Shown piece by piece: positions 47,193-56,627 of a stretch of 64,000 nt of DNA. The position numbers and the translations under genes were made by a program. Numbering within the stretch: the first letter of the stretch is position 1; each line of letters begins with the position of its first letter. Origin of the DNA: Alkalihalobacillus deserti (GTDB lineage: Bacteria; Bacillota; Bacilli; Bacillales; Bacillaceae_D); contig NZ_JAJAFR010000004.1 of NCBI RefSeq assembly GCF_020734105.1, positions 357,023-421,022 of the forward strand, given 5' to 3'. The notes below the pieces were generated by a model, which was not told where the DNA came from, searched no databases, and saw only the letters and a list, made by a program, of their open reading frames with translations.

Positions 47193-47570
47193 ATGAAGAA
47201 ACTAACAGTAAATCAAATTAATGAAGGAAAAGAATTATTTATAGCTTCAGTGAGTGAAGAAGTGGATGTGGATTTGGCTAAGTCTTTGAGAGCGGGAGAT
47301 AGAATGCTTGTAGACTCAGATGGTTTAGCTTTTATTTATATACTTGAGGATGATTCAAATTTTTATTATTTGACTTTTAAGCAAAATACTTGGACTTCTT
47401 TAAAGAAGGTTACTTTAGAAAATGTAAGACTTGTTCTTGATGTTGGTAACAACGTACAGATTGAATTAACGTCGATTTTGGAAGAGCTTGCATTTTTAAC
47501 TGAAAATATCGAAGGTAATGGCAATTATGGTGAAGCGATGGAGAAGGCCGTACAGGAAGTCTTTCATTAA
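47193..47570 (+). CDS. yjbL: YjbL-like hypothetical protein
   Basis: A 125-residue protein matching yjbL in position. It has no signal peptide. Aliphatic/aromatic strands (VDSDGLAFIYILEDDSNFYYLTF) alternate with acidic turns. GGTGGAGG precedes the ATG. It lies upstream of relQ on the same strand and may share its transcript. Function unknown. Confidence 0.82.
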   Translation: MKKLTVNQINEGKELFIASVSEEVDVDLAKSLRAGDRMLVDSDGLAFIYILEDDSNFYYLTFKQNTWTSLKKVTLENVRLVLDVGNNVQIELTSILEELAFLTENIEGNGNYGEAMEKAVQEVFH

Positions 47571-47624
47571 TTAAGATAGGAATAAGCAGAGTTTATGCTC
47601 ATTGATTCTATGGACGGTGATGTT

Positions 47625-48257
47625 ATGAGTAACTGGAATATTTTCTTAACACCTTATAAACAGGCTGTTGAGGAACTAAAAGTTAAATTAAAAGGAATAA
47701 GGAAACAATATCAAAAATCATCTATGCATACACCTATTGAGTTTGTAACGGGAAGGGTAAAACCGGTTTCAAGTATTCTTGATAAAGCGAAACGAAAAAA
47801 CGTTCCACTTGATCAGTTAGAAGAACAAATGGAAGACCTTGCTGGGGTACGTATTGTCACACAGTTTGTAGAAGATATTGAAACAGTAGTTAACTTAATA
47901 CGAACAAGAAAAGACTTTGAAATCATCGAAGAAAGAGATTATATCGTTGAAAAGAAACCAAGTGGTTATCGTTCCTATCATCTTGTTCTTCGGTACCCTG
48001 TTCAAACGATTGAAGGAGAGAAAAAAATTCTAGTTGAATTGCAAGTCCGTACATTAGCGATGAACTTCTGGGCAACGATTGAGCATTCGTTAAATTATAA
48101 ATATAGCGGTGAAATTCCAGAGGATATAAAAATGAGGCTGCAACGTGCGGCAGAATCAGCTTTTCAACTTGATGAAGAGATGTCCATCATTCGTGACGAA
48201 GTAAGAGAGGCACAGCAGATCATCACGAAGAAACAAGAACAGGGAAGGAAGCTGTAG
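47625..48257 (+). CDS. relQ: Small alarmone synthetase RelQ/SasB
   Basis: A 210-residue (p)ppGpp synthetase of the SAS family. The ATG at 47625 ([13 protein letters not shown]) is chosen from homologue starts. [47 protein letters not shown] and [22 protein letters not shown] are the synthetase motifs. It acts in nutrient and cell-wall stress. The NAD kinase gene follows 14 bp downstream. Confidence 0.96.
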   Translation: MSNWNIFLTPYKQAVEELKVKLKGIRKQYQKSSMHTPIEFVTGRVKPVSSILDKAKRKNVPLDQLEEQMEDLAGVRIVTQFVEDIETVVNLIRTRKDFEIIEERDYIVEKKPSGYRSYHLVLRYPVQTIEGEKKILVELQVRTLAMNFWATIEHSLNYKYSGEIPEDIKMRLQRAAESAFQLDEEMSIIRDEVREAQQIITKKQEQGRKL

Positions 48258-48271
48258 ATTGGAGGGAGTTC

Positions 48272-49066
48272 ATGAAATTTTCGGTAACATCGCGCGGCGA
48301 TGACGTATCAAATAAACTTCAGCAAAGAATCAAACGATATTTACTCGATTTTGGGTTGAAGCATGATGAGAAAGAACCAGAAATGGTGATAACGGTTGGC
48401 GGAGATGGAACGCTTCTACAAGCTTTTCATGATTATTGTGATCGTTTAGAGGATACAGCTTTTGTAGGGATTCATACCGGGCATCTTGGATTTTATGCTG
48501 ACTGGGTTCCTGAGGAAGTTGAAAAGCTTGTCATACATATTGCAAAAACCCCCTATCAGATAGTAGAATATCCACTGCTTGAGGTAGTTATTAGACAAGA
48601 GGGAGCTCTCAATTCAGAGCGCCATCTCGCGTTAAATGAATGTACAATTAAAAGCATAGGTGGTTCACTTGTTTGTAGTGTAGACATAAAGGGAGAAGCG
48701 TTTGAGGTATTCCGTGGAGATGGGTTATGTATTTCAACTCCTTCGGGCAGTACAGCTTATAACAAAGCATTAGGGGGAGCGATTCTTCATCCATCGCTTG
48801 CATCCATACAAGTTGCTGAAATGGCCTCTATCAATAACCGAGTTTATCGAACAGTTGGCTCACCGCTTGTCTTACCACAACATCACACTTGCTTGCTTAA
48901 ACCGTTAAATGATATAGATATTCAAGTTTCCGTTGACCATTACATACTCGATCATCGAAGAGTGAAATCAATTCAATGTCGCGTAGCTGAAGATAAGGTA
49001 CGTTTCGCAAGATTTCGTCCTTTTCCGTTCTGGAAAAGAGTAAGGGAGTCTTTTGTTCGTGAGTAA
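48272..49066 (+). CDS. ppnK: NAD kinase
   Basis: NadK phosphorylates NAD to NADP in the cytosol. The 264 residues have the [14 protein letters not shown] motif (about 42-55), [13 protein letters not shown], and the [27 protein letters not shown] NAD-binding site. GGAGGG precedes the ATG. Its 3' end overlaps the next gene by a few bases, showing translational coupling. Confidence 0.97.
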   Translation: MKFSVTSRGDDVSNKLQQRIKRYLLDFGLKHDEKEPEMVITVGGDGTLLQAFHDYCDRLEDTAFVGIHTGHLGFYADWVPEEVEKLVIHIAKTPYQIVEYPLLEVVIRQEGALNSERHLALNECTIKSIGGSLVCSVDIKGEAFEVFRGDGLCISTPSGSTAYNKALGGAILHPSLASIQVAEMASINNRVYRTVGSPLVLPQHHTCLLKPLNDIDIQVSVDHYILDHRRVKSIQCRVAEDKVRFARFRPFPFWKRVRESFVRE

Positions 49067-49967
49067 CTACCTAACAACACTAAAATGGAGAGTCGATGCC
49101 GATTGGAATAACCAACTGCTTCGGCTCTTCTTAAGAGAGCATTGTCATATATCTAAACGAGCACTAGCCGATATTAAGTTTAATGGTGGACTTATATTGA
49201 GAAATAAACAAGAGGTCACTGTTCGTGCTTTTCTTCAAGAAGGGGACGTAGTAATGGTTTGTCTTCCAATTGAAGAAGCAAGTTTGTCTGTCTTTCCTGA
49301 ATTAATCCAATTAGATATCTCATATGAAGATGATCATTTACTTGTCATCAATAAAAAAGCCGGCATGCCAACCATTCCTTCACGCGAACATCCATCAGGT
49401 ACTTTAGCCAACGCTGTTCTCGGCTATTACAAAGAGAGGCATCATCAAGCGACCTTTCATGCAGTAAATAGGTTAGACAAGGATACATCCGGATTGTTAA
49501 TTGTTGCTAAGCATCGCTTGGCTCATGACCGGCTTTCTAAGCTTCAAAAAGAAGGAAAGTTACTGCGTTTCTATACGGCGATTGTAAGCGGATATGTGAC
49601 AAGTGACACAGGGAAAATTGATGCACCAATTGGGCGTGATCCAAATAGTATCATCGCGCGAACTGTCAGAGAAAATGGAAAACAAGCGGTTACCCATTTT
49701 CAGGTAATATCTCGTCGCTCTCAAAAGACATTGGTTGAAATCAAGCTAGAGACAGGTCGAACGCATCAAATAAGAGTGCATTTCACCTTCATTGGGCACC
49801 CCTTGCTTGGGGATGATTTATACGGTGGGACTAGAGAAGATATAAATCGTCAAGCTCTTCACTGTCACCAAATTACGTTTCAACATCCATTTGAAGATAG
49901 GGTCCTGACGATTAAACAAGAAATACCAGAAGATATGAAGAACTTGTTAGTGACAGAGGAGGTATAA
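49059..49967 (+). CDS. yjbO: RluD-like pseudouridine synthase (YjbO)
   Basis: A RluA/RluD-family enzyme that converts rRNA (or tRNA) uridines to pseudouridine. Start alternatives are TTG 49053 and GTG 49059. The GTG is preferred as GGGAG lies 10 rather than 4 bases away, giving 302 residues. There is an S4-like N-terminus ([16 protein letters not shown]). The catalytic Asp is in [17 protein letters not shown], with [10 protein letters not shown] and [11 protein letters not shown]. It overlaps the NAD kinase gene. Confidence 0.93.
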   Translation: MSNYLTTLKWRVDADWNNQLLRLFLREHCHISKRALADIKFNGGLILRNKQEVTVRAFLQEGDVVMVCLPIEEASLSVFPELIQLDISYEDDHLLVINKKAGMPTIPSREHPSGTLANAVLGYYKERHHQATFHAVNRLDKDTSGLLIVAKHRLAHDRLSKLQKEGKLLRFYTAIVSGYVTSDTGKIDAPIGRDPNSIIARTVRENGKQAVTHFQVISRRSQKTLVEIKLETGRTHQIRVHFTFIGHPLLGDDLYGGTREDINRQALHCHQITFQHPFEDRVLTIKQEIPEDMKNLLVTEEV

Positions 49968-50005
49968 ATGGGAAAAATACCATGTTAGGAAATCAGTAAA
50001 AAGCA

Positions 50006-50032
50006 TGTAAGGGTGTGAAACACACCCTTACA
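50006..50032. terminator. Hairpin between yjbO and lipoprotein gene
   Basis: TGTAAGGGTGTG/CACACCCTTACA is a 12-bp stem with an AAA loop between convergent genes. Flanking T runs are weak. Confidence 0.7.
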
Positions 50033-50045
50033 GCTATTTCGTTTA

Positions 50046-50477
50046 CTATTCATTTGTCACTTGACTAAGCGTATGTTCTGCGATGACTTGATCGCTACTA
50101 TCATAAATTTCTACACGGATAGAGTTCACCAAATCTTCCTCGGTGACTTCTGCTTCTAAGGAGAAGGCTTCTGCAATAAAATAACTTGAATCCGAACTTA
50201 GGCGAAAAAGTTCAGGATGCCCTTGAGAATCTAGAAAAAGAAAGTCGTTTGTGCCACCAAGTGCATTTTGTACGACTGGTTGCTCTACAACAAAACGAGC
50301 ATATAAATTATCTGCGGGTAATGGTCCTCTGTTTTCGAGTCGAACATAAAACGAAACCATCTCAAGTTCCTCATCATAAATAATACGGGTTTGTTCAGGG
50401 TCTATTTCAATTGAAACTTCTGGACCACATCCGACTAATAGAAAAAGACTAAATAATAAAATGAGGATTTTTTTCAT
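50046..50477 (-). CDS. Hypothetical lipoprotein
   Basis: A 143-residue lipoprotein: signal peptide MKKILILLFSLFLLVGC with lipobox LVGC. The mature part has an acidic, beta-rich fold (IEIDPEQTRIIYDEELEMVSFYVRLENRGPLPADN, then EVTEEDLVNSIRVEIYDSSDQ), perhaps immunoglobulin-like. No enzymatic motif is visible. A purine-rich AAGAGGTG lies near the ATG. It lies between yjbO and prpE in both strand and distance. Confidence 0.8.
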   Translation of the reverse strand: MKKILILLFSLFLLVGCGPEVSIEIDPEQTRIIYDEELEMVSFYVRLENRGPLPADNLYARFVVEQPVVQNALGGTNDFLFLDSQGHPELFRLSSDSSYFIAEAFSLEAEVTEEDLVNSIRVEIYDSSDQVIAEHTLSQVTNE

Positions 50478-50505
50478 TTTTTAAACACCTCTTTAATTTT
50501 CTTCG

Positions 50506-51246
50506 TTACTCATCATAGCTTCGGAACTTATCTTCAAGTAGAGGTTGAGAAGAAGGTACTTGAACGACTGTCATCTCAGGAAATTGCAAAGCCGATAAGG
50601 CGCCACCAAATACACAACCAGTGTCAATATTGACTGTCCGGTGAATAAATCTAGGTTCTTTGACAGGAGTATGGCCGTAGACAATCCACTCATCTCCTTG
50701 ATGATGCTTGGCCCAATCTCTTCGCACTGGTGTACCATCCTTATTCGTTTCTCCCGTTATATCTCCGTATAGAACAAAGGTTTTAACGCGCTTGTTCGTT
50801 TGCCCAATATAATCGGGCCGAATTCCAGCGTGTGCAATGACGAGTTCCTTGTCTCCTAGAACATGATAAAGGGGAGAACGCTCTACTAAAGATATGAATT
50901 GTTGTCGAACTCTTTGATAGTCATTCTTAGCTAGGGATTTTAACTCAGCGACTGTAGTCTCTAACCCATGGGTTATTTGAACCTTTCTTCCTAAAAAGTA
51001 TCTGTATAATTTATCACAATGATTGCCAGGGCAATAGAAGGCTTGGTTTGATTCAACTAGCTGCGAAACTAGTTGAATCACTTCGACCGAGTTAGGTCCA
51101 CGGTCTGTTAAGTCACCTACAAACGCTAATTTTCTGTTCTGAGGATGTTCATATGTATCATCTATTTTTTTATAACCTAGTTTTGCGAGGAGCGATAATA
51201 ACTCTTCATAGCAACCATGAACGTCCCCGATAACATCAATTTTCAT
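50506..51246 (-). CDS. prpE: Bis(5'-nucleosyl)-tetraphosphatase PrpE
   Basis: PrpE is a calcineurin-type phosphoesterase that splits Ap4A-like nucleotides. The ATG at 51246 ([12 protein letters not shown]) has GGAGA 7 bases upstream and gives 246 residues, near the family length. Metal motifs are [22 protein letters not shown] and AHAGIRPDY, plus YGHTPV near 215. In B. subtilis it follows yjbO. Confidence 0.94.
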   Translation of the reverse strand: MKIDVIGDVHGCYEELLSLLAKLGYKKIDDTYEHPQNRKLAFVGDLTDRGPNSVEVIQLVSQLVESNQAFYCPGNHCDKLYRYFLGRKVQITHGLETTVAELKSLAKNDYQRVRQQFISLVERSPLYHVLGDKELVIAHAGIRPDYIGQTNKRVKTFVLYGDITGETNKDGTPVRRDWAKHHQGDEWIVYGHTPVKEPRFIHRTVNIDTGCVFGGALSALQFPEMTVVQVPSSQPLLEDKFRSYDE

Positions 51247-51608
51247 TAAGATCTCTCCTTTATGACGTTGATAATCTCCTACAAATAATAGCTTAACCAA
51301 AGATCGATAAGCAATGAACAATGATTGAACATTCATACTTATTTTCTAATGACATAGACTTCGAATTTAATCGATTTCAATAATTATAATTGTTGACATG
51401 CTGATGGTGTGTTCTTTAATATGTAAAGAATCATTAAGGAAATGGGGTAAAGAAGCATTATCCTTTTAGAAAAAGCACTAATTGTTTTCTGAAGTCATGA
51501 ATCCTTTTAGGAGGGTTCCGCAATTCACCTTGTAGATGGATCAAAAACACAAATTATGATTGGTTTATACAACCTTTAATAAATAAAAAAGTAAGGGAGT
51601 GAAAGCCA
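51247..51608 (+). promoter_or_regulatory. yjbQ promoter and long leader
   Basis: TTGACA (51393-51398), a 17-bp spacer and TTAATA (51416-51421) form a plausible SigA promoter about 185 bp before the antiporter start. The leader contains a strong AGGAGGG (51509-51515) with no ATG, GTG or TTG at a usable distance, only ATT. Nothing else recognisable in this 360-bp gap. Confidence 0.5.
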
Positions 51609-53669
51609 TTGATCACACAACCTGTTACAAATCCTGTTCTTATTTTTGCTATAGCAATGCTTGTCTTTTTAGTTGCTCCTCTTATTATGGCAAAATTAAG
51701 AATTCCAGGGATTATTGGTTTTATTTTTGCCGGTGTTATTATTGGACCAAATGGTTTAGGTATACTTGATCGAGACCCTACGATTATCTTACTTGGAACA
51801 GTTGGACTTTTATACATTATCTTTATTGCAGGGTTAGAAATTGATTTAGAAGGCTTCAAAAAATATCGAAAAAGAAGTTTAACTTTTGGAACTATGTCTT
51901 TCACCATTCCTTTTATAATAGGGACGATTGGCGCCTATGTATTAGGATATTCAGTAGCAGGGTCTATACTTCTTGGTTCTCTACTTGGATCACATACATT
52001 ATTAGCCTATCCGATTGCAAGTCGATTAGGTATATCTAAAAATAAAGCTGTAACAACCTCGGTTGGTGGAACGATTATGACTGATACATTAGCTCTACTT
52101 GTATTAGCGATCGTCGCAGGTTCCATGCAAGGAGCGTTGACGCCAAATTTTTGGTTTACTTTAATTGTGTCCTTAATAGTTTATGTTGCGGCTGTTTTCA
52201 TCATTGTACCCATTGCAGCAAAATTCTTTTTTCGTACACTAAGTAGTGAAGGAACAATGGAGTATATATTCGTTATGACGGTTTTGTTTGTTTCTGCATT
52301 TTTTGCAACTGTGGCAGGACTAGAACCAATCATTGGGGCTTTCTTGGCGGGTTTAGCCTTAAATCGTTTTATCTTTGAACAAAGTCCTTTAATGAATAGA
52401 ATCAAGTTCATCGGTAATTCGCTATTCATTCCTTTTTTCCTGTTATCGGTTGGAATGTTGATGGATCTAAGAATTTTATTTAATGATCCATCTGCTTGGA
52501 TAAAGGCTGCTCTAGTTGTATCGCTAGTTATTATTGGTAAATTTTTAGCTGCTTGGATTGCTGGGAAAATCTACAACTATTCTCTCGAGGAAATTAAGTT
52601 AATATTTGGCTTAACTATTCCTCAGGCGGCTGCGACTTTAGCTGCGACTTTAGTTGGGTTTGACTTAGGGTTATTTGATCAGGCAACGGTTAATGCGATC
52701 ATTGTGATGATTTTGGTTACGTGTATGATTGGACCTTATACGGTTGAAAAGTTTGCTAGAATAGTTGCCATGAAGGAAGAGCAAAAACCTTATGAGTTTT
52801 CATCAGCTCCTGAGAGAGTGTTAGTACCAGTCGCAAACCCTCAAACGATGGAATCGCTTATGGACTTATCTTTTATTATACGTGGTCAATCACCCCAGCC
52901 ACTTTATACGTTATCTGTGGCTCAAGGTGGGAAAGAAAATTCAGCTTCAAGAATTGTGGAAGCTGAAAAGTTATTAGGTCACGCAGTAACTTATGCAGCG
53001 GGGGCAGAAATTCCAATACATATGCTCACACGCGTTGATACCAATATAACGTCTGGCATCATACGCGCGATGGAAGAATCTCGAATTACAACAGCGGTGA
53101 TAGGTTGGAATGGTAAGCTCTCAACTCCACAAAAGATTTTTGGTGGCATTTTAGATCAACTTCTAGAACGAACAACACAAATGATACTTGTTTCTAAATT
53201 AGGGCATCCACTTAATACAACAAAAAGAATTGTTATTATTATTCCTTCTGGTTTCGATCATAAAGAAGGATATTATCAGTCTGTAAAGGTGATAAAACTT
53301 ATAGCTAATCAACTAGGTGCATCAATTACTTGTTATGTCGTAAAGGATAATCTTAAGAGTTATGCCAGAAGTTTTAATGAAATTAAACCAGATGTGAAAG
53401 TAACGATGACGAGCCTTATGACTTGGAATGAATGGCATATTACGTATATGCCATTTTTACAAACTGATGATGTTGTGTTTGTCTTTAGTGCTAGACGAGG
53501 AACGGTTGCATGGCATCCACAACTCGAGCGTTTACCTCGAGTATTAGCTCATTCAGGTCCTGAGAGCTTTGTTATGGTGTACCCTCCAGAAACAGAAGAG
53601 GTAGATTTACGTGGGACGAGAGGAACGGAGCTACCCAAAACATTCTTATCGAAAGGTTCTTATGAATAA
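51609..53669 (+). CDS. yjbQ: CPA2-type cation/proton antiporter (YjbQ)
   Basis: A 686-residue monovalent cation:proton antiporter. The start is TTG at 51609 with AAGGGAGTG 7 bases upstream. About twelve membrane helices occupy residues 1-385 (for example GIIGFIFAGVIIGPNGLGIL, LFIPFFLLSVGMLMDLR). The C-terminal 290 residues are soluble, with two UspA-like lobes (PERVLVPVANPQ and KRIVIIIPSGFD) rather than a KTN/RCK domain. It may exchange K+ or Na+ for protons; ion choice is inferred. Confidence 0.93.
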   Translation: MITQPVTNPVLIFAIAMLVFLVAPLIMAKLRIPGIIGFIFAGVIIGPNGLGILDRDPTIILLGTVGLLYIIFIAGLEIDLEGFKKYRKRSLTFGTMSFTIPFIIGTIGAYVLGYSVAGSILLGSLLGSHTLLAYPIASRLGISKNKAVTTSVGGTIMTDTLALLVLAIVAGSMQGALTPNFWFTLIVSLIVYVAAVFIIVPIAAKFFFRTLSSEGTMEYIFVMTVLFVSAFFATVAGLEPIIGAFLAGLALNRFIFEQSPLMNRIKFIGNSLFIPFFLLSVGMLMDLRILFNDPSAWIKAALVVSLVIIGKFLAAWIAGKIYNYSLEEIKLIFGLTIPQAAATLAATLVGFDLGLFDQATVNAIIVMILVTCMIGPYTVEKFARIVAMKEEQKPYEFSSAPERVLVPVANPQTMESLMDLSFIIRGQSPQPLYTLSVAQGGKENSASRIVEAEKLLGHAVTYAAGAEIPIHMLTRVDTNITSGIIRAMEESRITTAVIGWNGKLSTPQKIFGGILDQLLERTTQMILVSKLGHPLNTTKRIVIIIPSGFDHKEGYYQSVKVIKLIANQLGASITCYVVKDNLKSYARSFNEIKPDVKVTMTSLMTWNEWHITYMPFLQTDDVVFVFSARRGTVAWHPQLERLPRVLAHSGPESFVMVYPPETEEVDLRGTRGTELPKTFLSKGSYE

Positions 53670-53671
53670 GA

Positions 53672-53712
53672 GAAAACAGGGAGTCGTCTCAGTTGAGGGG
53701 ATTTCCTGTTTT
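53672..53712 (+). terminator. Terminator of antiporter gene
   Basis: AAAACAGG pairs with CCTGTTTT across a 24-base loop and is followed by AAGTTT. Confidence 0.5.
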
Positions 53713-53818
53713 AAGTTTGTGATTGTTATTTAAGAGGGTGGGGATTCTACATACTGGTAATTTTTTTGAATGAAGTTTAATAACCAGGGAAACCTAGTTA
53801 AAAAGGGAGGAAATACTT

Positions 53819-53965
53819 ATGTCAGATATAACAGTCATTTGCCCTAATTGTCAGGATCAAAAGCCGATTTCTAATTTATTAACGGCTCAATCAAACCAAA
53901 ATATTATTTATAAATGTGAGAAATGTCAGTATGAAAAGAAGAATATCCAAACAAAAAAGGGATAG
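53819..53965 (+). CDS. Small zinc-ribbon protein, 48 residues
   Basis: ATG at 53819 with GGGAGG 7 bases upstream encodes 48 residues. The two Cys pairs (VICPNCQDQ and KCEKCQYEK) 22 residues apart form a treble-clef or ribbon zinc site. It is too short for most ORF cut-offs. It lies between the antiporter and fabI. Function unknown; a ribosome or nucleic-acid link is usual for such proteins but inferred. Confidence 0.65.
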   Translation: MSDITVICPNCQDQKPISNLLTAQSNQNIIYKCEKCQYEKKNIQTKKG

Positions 53966-54005
53966 TTAATCTTTTGTTGAACTATCTAACAATGAGTTGG
54001 TGTGC

Positions 54006-54031
54006 TATAATAATTAGTACTTGGTATTAAT
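54006..54031 (+). promoter_or_regulatory. FapR operator and promoter of fabI
   Basis: Extended -10 TGCTATAAT (TATAAT 54006-54011) runs directly into ATTAGTACTTGGTATTAAT at 54013-54031. This differs at only a few positions from the FapR consensus and lies over the transcription start, 26 bp before fabI. No strong -35 is visible. Confidence 0.8.
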
Positions 54032-54056
54032 AACTACTCATAATGGAGGAGAAAAA

Positions 54057-54839
54057 ATGATTCAACTTTCTTTAAAAGAACGTACATATGTAGTCATGGG
54101 GGTTGCTAACAAACGAAGTATCGCTTGGGGGATTGCTCAATCGTTAGCAAATGCAGGGGCAAGGTTGATTTTTACATATGCAGGTGAGCGTTTGGAAAAA
54201 AATGTTCGTCAACTTGCAGAGACATTAGAACGACAAGATCATCTGATCTTACCTTGTGATATCACAAGTGATGAAGAGATTGAAAAGACATTTTCACAAA
54301 TTAAAGATGAAGTCGGAACCATTCATGGGATTGCCCACTGCATTGCATTCGCCAATAAAGATGAGCTTGAAGGGGAGTATTTAAATACGACTCGTGATGG
54401 TTTCTTGCTTGCTCAAAATATTAGTGCGTACTCTCTTACAGCTGTTGCAAAAGTGGCTCGCACGCTGATGACGGATGGGGGAAGCATTGTCACCCTTACG
54501 TATCTTGGTGGAGAAAGAGTCGTTCGTAACTATAACGTGATGGGAGTTGCCAAAGCTTCACTTGATGCGAGTGTGAAATATTTAGCCAATGATTTAGGGA
54601 AAGAAAACATTCGTGTCAACGCGATTTCGGCTGGTCCCATTCGTACATTAGCAGCTAAAGGAATCGGTGGCTTTAATGATGTGTTAAAAGAAATTGAAGA
54701 ACGAGCACCATTACGTCGCACAACGACTCAAGAAGAAGTAGGCGATACCGCTCTTTTCTTAATGAGTGATCTATCACGTGGAATGACAGGGGAAATGTTA
54801 CATGTGGATAGCGGCTACAATATCTTATCAATGTCATAA
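54057..54839 (+). CDS. fabI: Enoyl-ACP reductase
   Basis: FabI reduces enoyl-ACP with NAD(P)H, the last step of each fatty-acid elongation cycle. The ATG at 54057 has GGAGG 7 bases upstream and gives 260 residues. It begins MIQLSLKERTYVVMGVANKRSIAWGIA with the Gly-rich cofactor site. The Tyr-x6-Lys active site is in RNYNVMGVAKASLDASVKYLA, with CDITSDEEIE and the C-terminal GEMLHVDSGYNI. It is the target of triclosan-like inhibitors in related species. A FapR site controls it. Confidence 0.96.
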   Translation: MIQLSLKERTYVVMGVANKRSIAWGIAQSLANAGARLIFTYAGERLEKNVRQLAETLERQDHLILPCDITSDEEIEKTFSQIKDEVGTIHGIAHCIAFANKDELEGEYLNTTRDGFLLAQNISAYSLTAVAKVARTLMTDGGSIVTLTYLGGERVVRNYNVMGVAKASLDASVKYLANDLGKENIRVNAISAGPIRTLAAKGIGGFNDVLKEIEERAPLRRTTTQEEVGDTALFLMSDLSRGMTGEMLHVDSGYNILSMS

Positions 54840-54842
54840 AAA

Positions 54843-54888
54843 AAAGGATACAGAAAAAGGGTGATTGTCACCTTTTTCTGTATCCTTT
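54843..54888 (+). terminator. Terminator of fabI
   Basis: AAAGGATACAGAAAAAGG pairs with CCTTTTTCTGTATCCTTT (one bulged G inside), a very stable stem with a loop of about 10 bases. Confidence 0.88.
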
Positions 54889-54933
54889 AATTTGGTCTAT
54901 CTGTTTTTTTAGAATTACACCGTTTTTAATGGC

Positions 54934-55362
54934 CTAATAATAATAGTAGTGGTCGTTGTCTCTTTGCTGTTCACCGAAAGCGCCTGTTTGATAGAAAACC
55001 CATGGCCAAAATCCGCCTCCTGGAAATTCTCCTTGCCCAGGTCCTGGTTGCCATGGCTGCCACGGTCTAGGTGGTCTAGGTCTAGGCGGTCTAGGTCTAG
55101 TAGGACGAGGTGGAATTGGACCATAGTATGGAGCAATTCCGACTAAATCACTATGATGTACTTGGATGAATTGAGGTTGGTATGATGGTGCTCTGTACAT
55201 GAACATGGAAACCATTCCATTACGGCGATTGTAGTCTGTTATATATGCCGTCACTTCACCATAATTTGGAATAGATGTGGTAACCCATTGACCGACATAT
55301 TGAGCTACAACAGTCGGGGGTAAAAATTGAACGGAAGGACCTTGTGGACCGTACATGAACAT
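54934..55362 (-). CDS. Pro/Arg-rich coat-like protein
   Basis: A 142-residue protein. The N-terminal 80 residues form a compact domain (SVQFLPPTVVAQYVGQWVTTSIPNYGEVTAYITDYNRR and QPQFIQVHHSDLVGIAPYYG). A tandem Pro/Arg/Trp-rich linker (about 83-110) follows, then a Gly/aromatic end with HYYYY. Position after fabI and composition resemble spore surface proteins, but no family is recognised; a coat or exosporium role is inferred. AGGAGG lies before the ATG. Confidence 0.6.
   Translation of the reverse strand: MFMYGPQGPSVQFLPPTVVAQYVGQWVTTSIPNYGEVTAYITDYNRRNGMVSMFMYRAPSYQPQFIQVHHSDLVGIAPYYGPIPPRPTRPRPPRPRPPRPWQPWQPGPGQGEFPGGGFWPWVFYQTGAFGEQQRDNDHYYYY
55064..55103. repeat. Tandem GGTCTAGG repeat within coat-like gene
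   Basis: Imperfect tandem units of GGTCTAGG spaced by C/T changes at 55064-55103. They encode the Pro-Arg repeat (RPPRPRPPRP) of the coat-like protein and could expand or shrink by slippage. Confidence 0.7.
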
Positions 55363-55612
55363 TTCCTCCTTTTGTATTTACAGTATTCAAATTATCTTAT
55401 GAGGAATGTTCTGTTAGGTGAGTGTCCACTTTAGGTTTTAGTAGAATAGTGAGGGATTCCAGAAGTCAGATTTGGCAATCAGTTTAGGAAGATATCTGTT
55501 TTGTAGAAAGTTATTTAAATTAGGCTTTTAATGGTTTGAAGAAGGCTACAACGATAAAGCAAAGGCTGTTATCATAGAAAAAATGATGACAGCCTCTTTA
55601 ATTGTTTTGTGT

Positions 55613-55957
55613 TTATTTAAGTGGATGATGAGCAAGCCAAGGTTTTAATGAAACGGGTTCAGTTTGATAGGCTGGGTTTGGTTGAATTGGGCTTCTGTAA
55701 TAAAAAGAAGTAACCATATGTCCTAAAGGATAAGGAGCATCCATTGTGCTTTGATCATTGATATCTTCAAAGCTAAAAGAAGGCTCTAGAACCGTTCTTT
55801 TTTCGTTTACTAATACTTTCATGGTTTTGATGGAGGGCTGTGGATTTTTTTTGTCTTGATCAAGTAGACCCATTTTTTTAACTATTTCTTGGTAGAGTTC
55901 AGTCGCTTCTTCAATCTTCTGAACCACTTCTTTTAACTTTTCTTTCGTTTGTTCCAC
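55613..55957 (-). CDS. Hypothetical protein, possible spore protein
   Basis: A 114-residue protein. The N-terminal 35 residues form a Glu/Lys-rich coiled coil (MEQTKEKLKEVVQKIEEATELYQEIVKK). The rest is Pro/aromatic-rich (FSFEDINDQSTMDAPYPLGHMVTSFYYRSP). No signal peptide is seen. AAGTGGAACAAACG lies upstream, with GAGGTGAG 7 bases before the ATG. It is divergent from the CotO-like gene. A spore link rests on neighbours only. Confidence 0.55.
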   Translation of the reverse strand: MEQTKEKLKEVVQKIEEATELYQEIVKKMGLLDQDKKNPQPSIKTMKVLVNEKRTVLEPSFSFEDINDQSTMDAPYPLGHMVTSFYYRSPIQPNPAYQTEPVSLKPWLAHHPLK

Positions 55958-56113
55958 TTTCTCACCTCATTTAAATTCATTTGTTTCACTGTCTGTAATT
56001 TTCTTTACTATACATATGTAGCTTATCCACATTTCATTATGAATTATTTTAAGTAATCATATATTTGACTGAGTGTAAATAGATTAAGAAGAGTGAGGAA
56101 AGGAGAGTGGATA

Positions 56114-56482
56114 ATGTCTAAGCGAACTGCGCCATTATTATATATTTATCAACCGAAAGAGGTTGAAGTAGAAGCAAGCAATCAAGAATTCGTCTATAGA
56201 AAATTTAAAGTACATGTAAAACCATCACTTGAAAAAGCCGAGTATACATTAGATTCTAATTTGGAAGAGGCTTTCACTAAGCAGATGTCAGTCCTAGAGA
56301 AGTTAGAATATGTCATTACTAGTTCAAATAAAGATCAAGAAATTAAAATTGCAGTAGGAGAAGAAATTCATAAAGGGTATTTAGAAGAAGTAAATTCTCC
56401 TATCGTTGTATTACGAGTGTTAACTGAAGAAAAACCATTACAACTGAATTTAAAGGAGATTAAATCTGTACAAATAGGATAA
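56114..56482 (+). CDS. CotO-like spore coat protein
   Basis: A 122-residue protein resembling the CotO family. The start MSKRTAPLLYIYQPKE at 56114 follows AAAGGAGAG; PLLYI-x-QP near the N-terminus is typical of CotO (YjbX), which lies after fabI in B. subtilis. The C-terminus KGYLEEVNSPIVVLRVLTEEKP is also in keeping. It is shorter than the B. subtilis protein (about 227 residues). CotO helps assemble the outer coat. Confidence 0.7.
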   Translation: MSKRTAPLLYIYQPKEVEVEASNQEFVYRKFKVHVKPSLEKAEYTLDSNLEEAFTKQMSVLEKLEYVITSSNKDQEIKIAVGEEIHKGYLEEVNSPIVVLRVLTEEKPLQLNLKEIKSVQIG

Positions 56483-56627
56483 GTAGCAATGGCACGTGCG
56501 CCGTTATCATTTATAGACCTACGAGTGAATGATAGTGGTGCTGTTACTGATTGTGGAGATGGTTTTTTGAAAAAGGAGTACAGATTATCTTAATAGAGCG
56601 TGTTCAATAAGGTCCTCTATAAGACTA

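Noticed and set aside
56489..56593. 34-codon frame (MARAPLSFIDLRVN...) after the CotO-like gene
   Set aside because: The RBS is weak and there is no similarity beyond the first few residues; it may be a degenerate fragment next to repeat copy D.
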